Source: an uncultured Kineosporia sp.
GTDB taxonomy: Bacteria; Actinomycetota; Actinomycetes; Actinomycetales; Kineosporiaceae
Length of the DNA: 9,374 bases
Reading direction: 5' to 3'
Assembly (NCBI GenBank): GCA_937859855.1
Contig: CALMAR010000257.1
Coordinates: 1-9,374 of the forward strand
In this document: in pieces, positions 1 to 6,035 of the stretch
Layout: the number at the start of each line of letters is the position of its first letter
Numbering within the stretch: position 1 is the stretch's first letter
Translations under genes and position numbers: made by a program
The notes under the pieces: generated by a model
The model's input: only the letters and a program-made list of their open reading frames with translations
The model's database searches: none
Told to the model about the DNA's origin: nothing

Positions 1-1
1 G

Positions 2-55
2 ATCCTGGTGGCCGCGGAGTCTTTCCAGCGGTCACGCTACGCGGCGGGAGAGTAA
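2..55 (+). CDS. C-terminal tail of an upstream gene (partial)
   Basis: One frame is open from the window edge to a TAA at 53-55 and reads ILVAAESFQRSRYAAGE. The composition is normal for a high-G+C coding end, and the next gene lies downstream on the same strand. Only 17 residues are visible, so no family can be named. A short GC-rich stem (58-62 pairing with 66-70) follows the stop but lacks a T-run. It could equally be a chance open frame. Confidence 0.35.
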   Translation: MLVAAESFQRSRYAAGE

Positions 56-133
56 CGCCGCGGATCGCGGGATGACCGTGCGCTCGCTATATCCCGATGC
101 CAGCACCGAAGAGGTACGGCCTAAGCTCGGAAG

Positions 134-754
134 ATGTCCACCGACCAGAAGGCCATCTGGCAGCGGTACTACAAGGAACGCCGCGACGCGCTGATCTCCA
201 AGGTCGAGGACCTGCCGGAGTACCAGGCCCGGATGCCCCGCACACCGACCGGAACCAGCCTGACCGGCATCATCAAGCACGTCCTCAACGTCGAGGCGGT
301 GTACCTCGGCGCGACCTTCGGACGCCCGTTCCCTCACGCGGATGAACTGATCGCGGAAGCGGCGTACGACGTCGATCCGCAGGCCGACTGGTACGCCACC
401 GCCGAGGAGACCACCGCCGGCCTGATCGACCTCTATCGCCGGGTGATCGCCCACTGCGAGGAGACAGTCGAGCTGCTCGATCTGGACACCGTCGGCCATG
501 TCCTGCACTGGGATGGGCGGGAGGTCACGCTGCACTGGATCCTGGTTCACAACTTCAACGACCTCGCTCAGCACAACGGCCAGGCGGACATCCTGCGTGA
601 ACAGGTCGACGGCAGCGTGGGGTGGCGGCGACCGGGCGACAACGTGCCGGACGGGTACGACTGGCCGGCGTACGTCGCGAAACTGACCGAGCTCGCCGAG
701 AGGTTCCGTGATCGCCCTGCGAACCTGTCCGCTCCAGGGGAACTGCGGCAGTAG
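134..754 (+). CDS. DUF664 / DinB-like four-helix protein
   Basis: A 206-aa soluble protein of the DUF664 branch of the DinB/YfiT-like superfamily. These are four-helix bundles that usually bind a divalent metal through histidines, and some actinobacterial members act as thiol (mycothiol or bacillithiol) transferases. Visible signatures are TPTGTSLTGIIKHVLNVE near residues 38-54, with His49 a likely metal ligand, and HWILVHNFNDLAQHNGQADI near 134-153, with His139 and His147 as further candidate ligands. The length is normal and the frame is intact. An in-frame TAA at 122-124 prevents a longer start. The purine-rich GGAAG directly abuts the ATG, so the ribosome binding site is poorly spaced, and the next methionine codons lie inside the fold. 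The substrate cannot be read from sequence. It stands alone, with codon use typical of the host genome. Confidence 0.85.
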   Translation: MSTDQKAIWQRYYKERRDALISKVEDLPEYQARMPRTPTGTSLTGIIKHVLNVEAVYLGATFGRPFPHADELIAEAAYDVDPQADWYATAEETTAGLIDLYRRVIAHCEETVELLDLDTVGHVLHWDGREVTLHWILVHNFNDLAQHNGQADILREQVDGSVGWRRPGDNVPDGYDWPAYVAKLTELAERFRDRPANLSAPGELRQ

Positions 755-810
755 TGCGCCCGCGAGCGCACGCACGGCAGCCAACCGGGTGAGCGAAACC
801 GCCCCCACGC

Positions 811-892
811 GGCATGACCGGATGACGGTATCGCCCCTCTCATCGCGGCATGACCGGACACGGTGATGCCCTCTGTCAGCGGCATGACCGGA
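811..892. repeat. Three spaced copies of GGCATGACCGGA
   Basis: The 12-mer GGCATGACCGGA occurs exactly at 811-822, 847-858 and 881-892, giving spacings of 36 and 34 bases. The DNA between copies 1 and 2 and between copies 2 and 3 also shares CCTCT runs, so the larger unit is about 35 bases. Multiple short repeats at an element terminus are a known feature of IS21-family ends, so this may be the end of a lost IS21-like element. No transposase sequence accompanies it, so a regulatory repeat is also possible. Confidence 0.6.
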
Positions 893-1113
893 TGCCCGAT
901 CCACAACGACACGTCTTGGAGGGACGCGAATCGCCTTCCAAGGTACAAGCCTCAAGCGCAGTTATAGCGAATCGCGCAGCCAGTCGTAGATGCGGGCGCG
1001 ATGACCCCCTGACATTATAGTAACAAATTACCTGTTTGGGACATAAGCTCCAGGTAAATGACGCCTTTGACCGTCGAAAGATCGAGTACTTTCTGGAAGT
1101 AGCCCCTCAGTAT

Positions 1114-1143
1114 CCATAACATCTAGGGTTCTTGTGACATACT
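1114..1143 (+). promoter_or_regulatory. Possible promoter of the EACC1-like/peptidase pair
   Basis: The 30 bases before the 97-aa gene contain TAGGGT (1114-1119) and CATACT (1138-1143), both resembling actinobacterial -10 hexamers. No Shine-Dalgarno sequence precedes the ATG at 1150. If CATACT is the -10, transcription would begin at or next to the ATG, giving a leaderless message, which is common in actinobacteria. No good -35 is visible, so this is only a weak suggestion. Confidence 0.25.
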
Positions 1144-1149
1144 AACTGT

Positions 1150-1443
1150 ATGGCTGTAAATGTTATTATCCGTCTACCCGCAACTGACGCTTCAGATCTC
1201 AGCGACCTCGTCCAAGCCCTAAACAGCGAAGAAGAAGTAGAGATAGTCCATCCGTTCGACGGAACTACCACGGCGCAAGTGTTCATCGCGCTATCGACTA
1301 CGATGTTTCCCTACCTTCGCTCTTGGATGAAAATGCGCGTAGAAATACGAAAGGGTTTTGTTGCTATTCATAATGGTAAAGAACTGAGGGGCTACACTGC
1401 GGAAGAAGTAGAGCAAATACTGCGCCTGTTAAATGAAGACTGA
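1150..1443 (+). CDS. EACC1-like small protein (effector-associated constant component)
   Basis: A 97-aa soluble protein. Its layout is an N-terminal strand (VNVIIRLP, residues 3-10), a helix rich in Asp/Leu (14-25), an acidic segment, a hydrophobic stretch (AQVFIALSTTMFPYLRSWM, 42-60), a strand (RVEIRKGFVAI), an NGKEL turn (75-79) and a closing helix (TAEEVEQILRLL, 83-94). This order, especially the central hydrophobic helix ending LRSWM followed by a dGkxxxLxGxTaEEVExxL tail, matches my memory of EACC1. That is a small constant partner encoded beside varied effector genes in predicted actinobacterial conflict systems. The assignment is by pattern only. The stop is 5 bases before the next ATG, so the two genes are almost certainly co-transcribed and coupled. 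The gene is AT-rich for the window and holds a TTA codon (1429-1431). There is no Shine-Dalgarno, so it may be leaderless. Confidence 0.6.
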   Translation: MAVNVIIRLPATDASDLSDLVQALNSEEEVEIVHPFDGTTTAQVFIALSTTMFPYLRSWMKMRVEIRKGFVAIHNGKELRGYTAEEVEQILRLLNED

Positions 1444-1448
1444 AGAGC

Positions 1449-2531
1449 ATGGATTTGGAAAAACGCCTTAGGGTAGAGTATGGCGAAGATTGCTTTTCTC
1501 GAGTCACAAGTGGTGTAAAAACGGAAAACGAATTCAGAAGCGCCGCTCTTTGGCGACACCTTTGCGACATAATCGGCACTGACTTGCCTAGGTCTCGTGC
1601 CACGGTCATCCACACTATCAAAGCATTTCCGCATACGCGTTGGACTAGTCAAGCGGTTCGATTGGTCTTTGACCAACATTTAATTGCAATATTTCAGACG
1701 CTAACTGTTCCATTGTCTCTACCTAATTGCACACAAGAATTGGCAAGCGCGCATGTGGGTGCAGTATTTTCGGAACGACTCCAGCTGGCTGGTCAATATG
1801 ACAATGCAAATCTATACAGCGTTGCGTTTCCTGCGGTTCGGGATGCTTTTGGTGAACTGGGTAAGCATCGTGGAGCCTGGTCGCAGGCCGATCTACTAAC
1901 GCGAGGTCAGTGGCTATTTGCAGTAGCTCATGAACTTGCACATGCCATTCTGTATCGACCTGGGTTGGCCAGTAAGTTTGACCGTCAACTAGACCAGCTT
2001 CAGCCGGATCTCATTCGAGAACTAGACGCTTTTAGTAAGATTCAAACTGATGATAGCCTACGACGATTACCTGTTCTTGAACTTTTTCGACGCGTTCATC
2101 GTATGGCGCCTGGGAGCGATGAGTCGCTCGGATCGACGTTGAAGACCCGCGCTCTACACAAGCTGCAAGATCCCTTGTTTCGTCGGGAAGTCATCTGTGA
2201 TTGGCTCGCTTCCCGCGCCACCGCTGAAGAGATGTACAAATTAACATCTCATGAGATTGGCTTGGCGATCTGTGGCTTATCGCTAATGCAGCTGGCTGTT
2301 ATGAAACAGTTGGATTCCTATGCAGCATTGACTTTAGACCGTACCAACCAACACACGGCGGACGGGGCGTTACGCTTTGTACTCCTTCGTGCGCTATCGC
2401 ACGTGAATCCACTCAAATCAGCTGATTCAATCGAATACTACGCTTCACATGCTTTCGGTGACATCGCGGCGGCTTACACAGAAACGTACGCTGAGGCGCT
2501 TGAGAAGAAGTGGTATCTGCTACCAAGATGA
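1449..2531 (+). CDS. HExxH zincin-like metallopeptidase, effector candidate
   Basis: A 360-aa soluble protein with the zinc-peptidase motif HELAH at residues 161-165, in the helix WLFAVAHELAHAILYR: two zinc-ligand histidines and the catalytic Glu162. A second motif, EVICDWLAS (247-255), fits the ExxxD third-ligand helix of M48-type enzymes. HTADGALR (302-309) resembles the HPxxxxR element downstream of it in that group. No signal peptide or clear membrane span is present; 270-286 is hydrophobic but short. The N-terminal about 150 residues match no domain I recognise and may sense or recruit. An alternative is a relative of Lit-like (U49) or ImmA/IrrE-like peptidases, which also serve in phage or stress responses, but the HExxH-to-Glu spacing of about 80 is closer to M48. 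It follows the EACC1-like gene by 5 bases. Base use is strikingly AT-rich, with TTA codons (for example 1680-1682) suggesting transfer. Its target is unknown. Confidence 0.75.
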   Translation: MDLEKRLRVEYGEDCFSRVTSGVKTENEFRSAALWRHLCDIIGTDLPRSRATVIHTIKAFPHTRWTSQAVRLVFDQHLIAIFQTLTVPLSLPNCTQELASAHVGAVFSERLQLAGQYDNANLYSVAFPAVRDAFGELGKHRGAWSQADLLTRGQWLFAVAHELAHAILYRPGLASKFDRQLDQLQPDLIRELDAFSKIQTDDSLRRLPVLELFRRVHRMAPGSDESLGSTLKTRALHKLQDPLFRREVICDWLASRATAEEMYKLTSHEIGLAICGLSLMQLAVMKQLDSYAALTLDRTNQHTADGALRFVLLRALSHVNPLKSADSIEYYASHAFGDIAAAYTETYAEALEKKWYLLPR

Positions 2532-3009
2532 TCATTCAGTTATGGAGCTGCGTGGTTAAGTATGGGGAAATTTCTTAGCCGTCTCTGCCCGGTCGGCCCG
2601 TGACTGATCGGTGAATCCGCTCTGCGGAAGCTTCCGCTCATCGGCAGATCCGGGTGCTTAGCCAGCAGTCCCCTCGTCGACCTGGGCGTGCGGTCGAGGT
2701 CTTCAGCCATTCGTGGTGCGGTTCGTGGGACGAACTGGCGTCGTCCAGAGCCCACGGTGACGGCGATGACACCGGATCGGGCAGCGGATCGTACTCAAGA
2801 CGGCGGTTACCTGGTGAGTGGCCGGTCTCCGGAGGCGGTGGCGCAGGTTCGAAATCCTGCCGGGGGCACCTGGTGATGTCTCAAGACATCGGCGACAGCC
2901 GAACCTGCGTCAGTGTGCGGGTTGTGACTTGTGCGGGCCTGGTTTGAGGCCGCCTGGCTGCTAGTTCCTGGCGGCGCTGCCGACGCCGATGTGGTGGAGC
3001 TGGCACATG
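2532..3009. other. Gene-poor stretch with palindromes and a tRNA scar
   Basis: I find no convincing gene. The stretch holds a perfect 14-base palindrome GCGGAAGCTTCCGC (2624-2637), the tRNA-Arg-like fragment at 2822-2870, and a hairpin with stem GATGTC/GACATC around TCAA (2875-2890). Two short words are each repeated around the tRNA fragment: ACCTGGTGA (2809-2817 and 2868-2876) and CTCAAGAC (2794-2801 and 2880-2887). The AT-rich composition of the peptidase gene ends by about 2580. Confidence 0.55.
2822..2870 (+). pseudogene. 3' part of a decayed tRNA-Arg(CCG), possible integration scar
   Basis: The segment reads as anticodon arm to acceptor end of a tRNA-Arg with anticodon CCG. There is an anticodon stem CCGGT/GGCGG with one G:G mismatch and one G:T pair, loop CTCCGGA (2827-2833, anticodon 2829-2831), a four-base variable loop, T-arm GCAGG/CCTGC, then acceptor strand CGGGGGC, discriminator A2868 and CC. 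The T-loop TTCGAAAT has 8 bases, one more than allowed, and no matching 5' acceptor strand (GCCCCCG) or D-arm lies upstream, so it cannot be a working tRNA. Integrases of actinobacterial elements typically recombine in just this 3' part of tRNA genes, so a degenerate att copy is the natural reading. No integrase is visible in the window. Confidence 0.6.
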
Positions 3010-3684
3010 TCAAGCATTTGGCGGAACAGCCGTTTGCCAGGCCCGCCTGTCTGCGATGGCAGCGATGATCAGGACCAAGTGCTCAGGGAGTAAGCCACGT
3101 GTGTGATCGGGGCAGACCGCAAGAACGTTCGCACTGGGCAGCGCCTGGGAGCCCCCGGCGAGAGCCGCCTCGTCTATGTAGTCGTCCGTCCAGATAGAGA
3201 AGTCGCATGTCGAGGCGAACGATTGCAGTATCCGGAGCTTCCACCAGTCGGTTCTGCATCTTTCATCGTCGTCGGTCTTGTCGCGAGCTACCTGCTGGCC
3301 CACCCGCAAGCCGATGGCTGGAGCCGCGCATCGCGGGGCGTCGCTGTCCCAGGAAGTCAGCCAATGCACCTGGACCTGCTGGCGCGCCACGAGAAGGTTC
3401 AGGCAGTCGGCCAAGTCCGGCGACCACACGAACGGCACCTGCGGATCTCGACTCGTGGACACCATTGTCTGCCGGTAGCTGGGCCAGCCCGCGGGCCCCC
3501 CGGGGGTCACGGCCTCCACGTTGAGAACGCCATCGACATCGAGAAACCACGGCACAGCCGGACCAGGAGCCAGGGCCAGAATGCCCGCATGCAAGGTGTC
3601 GACATCCACCTGGGCCTCGGTGTTGAGGACCACGAACCCATCCGGGACCCGGTCACCGCCTGGCCTGGCTATCTCATCACCCAC
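3010..3684 (-). CDS. HAD-superfamily phosphatase-like protein (HAD_SAK_2 type)
   Basis: A 224-aa haloacid-dehalogenase-like protein. Motif I is WFLDVDGVLN (46-55), with the nucleophile Asp49 and acid/base Asp51. Motif II is HWLTSWDSDA (107-116), with Thr110. Motif III is Lys149 in WWKL. Motif IV is IWTDDYID (164-171), with Asp167/168 holding the Mg2+. The DVDGVLN, LTSWdsdAp and WtDDyiD wording is that of the HAD domain first noted in Swiss-army-knife RNA-repair proteins, here free-standing as often in actinobacteria; a phosphatase or nucleotide end-processing role is inferred. All catalytic residues are present. The GTG start is supported by GGAGGA on the minus strand (3693-3698) 8 bases ahead. 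About 40 extra residues precede motif I, so a later GTG (codon 27) cannot be excluded. A short leader ORF overlaps the start. Confidence 0.75.
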   Translation of the reverse strand: MGDEIARPGGDRVPDGFVVLNTEAQVDVDTLHAGILALAPGPAVPWFLDVDGVLNVEAVTPGGPAGWPSYRQTMVSTSRDPQVPFVWSPDLADCLNLLVARQQVQVHWLTSWDSDAPRCAAPAIGLRVGQQVARDKTDDDERCRTDWWKLRILQSFASTCDFSIWTDDYIDEAALAGGSQALPSANVLAVCPDHTRGLLPEHLVLIIAAIADRRAWQTAVPPNA

Positions 3685-3722
3685 CCGTCGGGTCCTCCGG
3701 GTGGCTGCGGCTGAACAGACAT
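3669..3722 (-). CDS. 17-aa leader ORF overlapping the HAD gene start
   Basis: On the minus strand a GGAGGAG precedes an ATG at 3722 by 9 bases and opens MSVQPQPPGGPDGWVMR, ending with TAG at 3671-3669. Its last five codons overlap the HAD start (GTG, 3684) in another frame, and the HAD ribosome binding site lies inside the leader. This arrangement would let leader translation control or re-initiate HAD translation. The Pro/Gly-rich run could slow ribosomes. It may instead be a chance ORF in a G-rich untranslated leader. Confidence 0.35.
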   Translation of the reverse strand: MSVQPQPPGGPDGWVMR

Positions 3723-3775
3723 CGCCTCACGCTCCTCCAGCCCGGATGCAGCGGGTAGTAGGTCCTTATCCCAAT

Positions 3776-3907
3776 CTACCGATCACAGCGAGGGGTTAAG
3801 GCCAGCGGTGCGACCGTCGCACCGATCTCATCGACCTTGTTGAAGACCATCTCCGTGATGTCGTGGAATGGCGCATATCCGATATCTATCCCGTGGTGCC
3901 CAGGCAT
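3776..3907 (-). CDS. Possible 43-aa small protein upstream of the HAD gene
   Basis: An ATG at 3907 (minus) is preceded by the strong Shine-Dalgarno-like AAGGAGAAGG about 7 bases ahead. It opens a 43-residue frame beginning MPGHHGIDIGYAPFHD, with a helix-like middle (ITEMVFNKVDEIGA) and ending PLALTPRCDR before TAG. An in-frame TGA lies upstream, so it is not part of a longer frame. It lies 53 bases ahead of the HAD leader on the same strand and could be the first gene of that operon. I recognise no family. It could also be the truncated start of a lost gene. Confidence 0.4.
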   Translation of the reverse strand: MPGHHGIDIGYAPFHDITEMVFNKVDEIGATVAPLALTPRCDR

Positions 3908-4264
3908 GACTTGACCTTCTCCTTCTCGGTGCGAAGGTGGCGCTGATCGGCTAGATCAGGGCAAGTCCTCCGGTGTGACTCACTGCTTGCGATGCAGGTG
4001 AGGTCTCACGGAGGCCACCAGGCTTCGGCGCTCCACTCCAACAAATTCCGGCAGTTGAGATAGCAGCACCCTATGGATCACATGATTCACGCGGCATTCC
4101 GCGCATGCCTGCAGCCGCTGGCTCTGGCTGATCTGCCGGACTGAACAATTCGCCTGGCAGATCACTGACATCGCACGGACTCGATGTCCCTGGTCCGGCA
4201 GTGCAGTGCCTGCTGGGAATAGGTCACCTGCGCCGGGCAGCAGATTCGTTGCGCAGGTGCGCTA
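3908..4264. other. Stretch without a supported gene
   Basis: I see no convincing gene. A hairpin with stem CTGATC/GATCAG and a five-base loop lies at 3943-3959, ahead of the possible 43-aa gene. A longer inverted repeat CACCTGCGC/GCGCAGGTG lies at 4225-4259, listed separately. A 63-codon minus-strand frame (4171 to 3980) has no good ribosome binding site and no recognisable domain, so I leave it out. Confidence 0.5.
4225..4259. repeat. 9-bp inverted repeat beside the IS256 breakpoint
   Basis: CACCTGCGC (4225-4233) and GCGCAGGTG (4251-4259) are perfect inverted copies around a 17-base spacer. They end five bases before the stop of the truncated IS256 transposase read-through. The pair could be a hairpin, a remnant end of another element, or a deletion hotspot. 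There is no T-run on either side, so a terminator is unlikely. Confidence 0.45.
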
Positions 4265-4384
4265 TTAGGCGAATGGCAGGCCACCGGCCCCGACCAGCTC
4301 GATCCCTTCAACGCGGGCCTTCTCCACCAGCTCCCGCGCGAGCTTCTGCTGATCGATCATCACAGGCTCGATCGGGTCCGACAT
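4265..4384 (-). pseudogene. IS256-family transposase, N-terminal stub
   Basis: A 39-aa minus-strand reading frame with a good ribosome binding site (GGAGGA 6 bases ahead of the ATG at 4384). Residues 9-34 (from MIDQQKLARELVEKARVEGI to ELVGAGG) match the conserved opening of actinobacterial IS256 transposases, which normally continue GPGGLL and on to about 400 residues with a DDE triad. Here similarity breaks off after VGAGGLP, about base 4275-4280, and a TAA follows within four codons. No catalytic residue is left, so it is inert. The element end upstream of the stub appears to survive, so the deletion removed everything after the first tenth of the gene. Confidence 0.75.
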
Positions 4385-4461
4385 GTCTGGTCCTCCCCGC
4401 CAACTCCGCAGGGCCGGCGTGTCAGGCCAGACCAGTTACACCCTGAATCGGACAGTCCTGA
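4275..4461 (-). mobile_element. IS256-type element remnant (left end plus gene start)
   Basis: Next to the transposase stub the minus strand carries the leader expected of such elements: GTCCGATTCAGGGTGTAACT (about 4433-4452) and then CTGGTCTGGCCTGACACGCC, before the GGAGGA. The first string looks like the terminal inverted repeat region. The outer boundary near 4461 is a guess, since no partner repeat and no target duplication remain to fix it. The inner boundary is where transposase similarity stops. Confidence 0.5.
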
Positions 4462-4691
4462 ATTCAAACGGCGTTGACACAAGCCATGGCCATCTGGCTG
4501 CCAGACGCCCGCGTCGTTTCACTGCGCCGGCCGTACGAAGCGATGCTGACGAACCCCGGCCCCTTGCCGACGCTCTTCTGGCTGCCTCGACAGATTCAAG
4601 GCACCTTGATCGACCGCTGCGGCTCGCTCTCGATACGTGAGCGGCGCCCCAGCGAGCGACGCCCGACGTCAACCGGGGCTTGCGCGGCCAG

Positions 4692-5127
4692 CTACAGCGC
4701 CCGCTGGGCTAGCTGTAGGAGGCGGATCAGCTGGTGTTGCTGGGTGGTGGTGAGACGGCGTAGTGGCGTGGTGGCTGCGATGTCGGCCATGAGGCGCTCG
4801 CGCACCTCGTGCCCTCGCGCCGTGAGGGTCAGTACGCGGCGCGGCCGTCGGTGGGGTGTCGGCGACGCTCTAGCAGCCCGCCTTCCTCCAGCTTCGCGCT
4901 GACGAGGAGGCGTTCGACGGGTCGCAGCCCAACCGCCCAGCCAGCTCGCGCATCGTCGGTGCAGGCGTGTCCGGATCCAGGGCCCACAAGGCGCCGCCGG
5001 ACGATTCCATCAGTCCAAGGCGCCCCAGCGCCTCCCTAAGTAAGCGATCGATTGACCGGGAAACCACGTACCAGTGCCCGAGCAGCGCTGCCGACAGCTC
5101 TTCCGACGAGATAGGCATCGACACCAT
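4692..5127 (-). pseudogene. MarR-family regulator broken by two frameshifts
   Basis: Joining three minus-strand frames restores a MarR-type winged-helix repressor of about 145 aa. Part 1 (5127 to about 4911) reads MVSMPISSEELSAALLGHWY and on to MRELAGRLGCDPSNA, with the recognition helix at its end. Part 2 (about 4910-4845) reads LLVSAKLEEGGLLERRRHPT and DGRA, which includes the wing. Part 3 (about 4842-4692) reads RVLTLTARGHEVRERLMADI and on to LLQLAQRAL, the dimerisation helix. Each junction fits the loss of one base. As it stands the protein would stop after the recognition helix at residue 85 and could not form the wing. It is divergent from the hydrolase pseudogene. MarR proteins usually repress a neighbour and themselves. 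A 7-bp inverted repeat (4692-4698/4712-4718) spans its stop codon. Confidence 0.8.
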
Positions 5128-5158
5128 CCCAATCGTAGTTATCTGAAGAGATCCATGA

Positions 5159-5190
5159 GATGTTCATGCATTCTGGGCGGCGTGAACATC
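5159..5190. promoter_or_regulatory. Inverted repeat between MarR and hydrolase, candidate operator
   Basis: GATGTTCA (5159-5166) and TGAACATC (5183-5190) form a perfect 8-base inverted repeat with a 16-base spacer, extendable by one G:T and one G:C pair. It sits in the 100-base gap between the divergent MarR-type and SGNH hydrolase pseudogenes, where a MarR dimer would be expected to bind. The spacer is longer than in most MarR sites, so a transcript hairpin is the main alternative. Confidence 0.4.
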
Positions 5191-5227
5191 GACGATACGC
5201 AGTGGTGCTCGTCCTACGGCCGACAGT

Positions 5228-6035
5228 ATGAGCACGCTTCAGCCCGGCGGGCGCTACGTCGCGCTCGGCAGCTCATTCGCTGCCGGGCCGGGCATTGAGC
5301 CTGCCAAGACAGGCCGACCGGCAAAGCGCGACAATCGGCGAGCAACTACCCGCACCTGCTGGCCCAACGGTTTGGTCTCGAGCTGTTCGACCTAACGAGC
5401 AGCGGGGCCACGGCCCGGGACGTCCTGCGCTGCTCGCAATTCGGCCAGCCGCCCCAGGTCACCGGAGTCTCGGCTGACACCGCGCTGGTCACCATCACCA
5501 TCGGCGGAAACGACATCGGTTACATACCCGCCTTGATCGCCGCCTCCATGCCGATGTGGCTGACCGGGCTTCACTCATCCGCCAACGCCTACGCCGGGCG
5601 ATGCAGCGCAGCCACGCCCCCGACCGGCTGGCACGCACCAGCGACGACGTTGCTGAGGTGTTCGCGGCGATCCGCGACCGAGCACCGGACGCACGAATCG
5701 TCTGCGTCGACTATCTCGCTGTGCTTCCTCCCAACTTTCAACCGGCCCTGCCGTTCGGACAGCGAAGTTATGACTCCCTCGCCGCACTCGCCTGCGATCT
5801 CGCACAAGCCCTCACGCGCGCGAGCGCGACGGCGAAAATCGATTTGCTCGCCGCGTCCGAGCAATCTGCGGCCCACCACGCGTGGTCTGATCAACCGTGG
5901 ACCACCGGGGGGACATGGCCACGCCCCAGTAAACGGATGCCCTTCCACCCCAACCTCGACGGCATGATCGCCACGTCTGACATGATCGCCCGCTATCTGA
6001 CACAAGATTGCCGATCATCGACAAAGGTCTCTTGA
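5228..6035 (+). pseudogene. SGNH/GDSL hydrolase broken by two frameshifts
   Basis: Three plus-strand frames together restore an SGNH hydrolase of about 268 aa. Part 1 (5228 to about 5340) has block I as YVALGSSFAAGPG, with the nucleophile serine in the GSS form used by this actinobacterial subgroup. Part 2 (about 5341-5555) runs NYPHLLAQRFGLELFDLTSS to block III TITIGGNDIGY. Part 3 (about 5556-6035) has RDRAPDARIVCVDYLAVLPP, HHAWSDQPWTTG and block V PFHPNLDGM with the catalytic His. Both junctions (near 5336-5342 and 5553-5575) fit the loss of one base. Catalytic positions are all still present, so the decay is recent or the frameshifts are sequence errors. Such enzymes are esterases or lipases. 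No signal peptide is visible. No ribosome binding site precedes the ATG. Confidence 0.8.

Larger units (their letters stand above)
755..1149. other. Intergenic stretch with repeats and a composition switch
   Basis: I see no convincing gene. The first half is GC-rich and holds three copies of a 12-base repeat (listed separately). From about 1007 the composition turns sharply AT-rich and stays so through the two following genes, so the left edge of the acquired segment probably lies between about 900 and 1020. Reading frames on the minus strand here are open only because of GC-rich codon bias and share no recognisable motif. Confidence 0.6.

Noticed and set aside
811..892. CRISPR array
   Set aside because: Only three 12-base repeats, too short for CRISPR repeats, with no cas genes in the window.
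32..955. Long minus-strand open frame across the DUF664 gene
   Set aside because: It is the antisense shadow of a well-supported gene with GC-rich codons. Its protein has no recognisable motif, and it reads through the GGCATGACCGGA repeats.
2781..2870. Complete functional tRNA gene
   Set aside because: No 5' acceptor strand pairing with CGGGGGC and no D-arm are found, and the T-loop has 8 bases. Only the 3' part is tRNA-like.
3103..3714. 203-codon plus-strand frame opposite the HAD gene
   Set aside because: The minus strand carries all four HAD motifs and a good ribosome binding site, so this is an antisense shadow.
4474..4902. 142-codon plus-strand frame starting at TTG
   Set aside because: Its first about 60 residues (MAIWLPDARVVSLRRPYEAM and on) have a protein-like feel, but the rest is antisense to the MarR pseudogene. 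No ribosome binding site or family could be found.
5589..6005. Minus-strand frame opposite the SGNH hydrolase pseudogene
   Set aside because: The plus strand carries conserved hydrolase blocks through this region. The minus frame has none.
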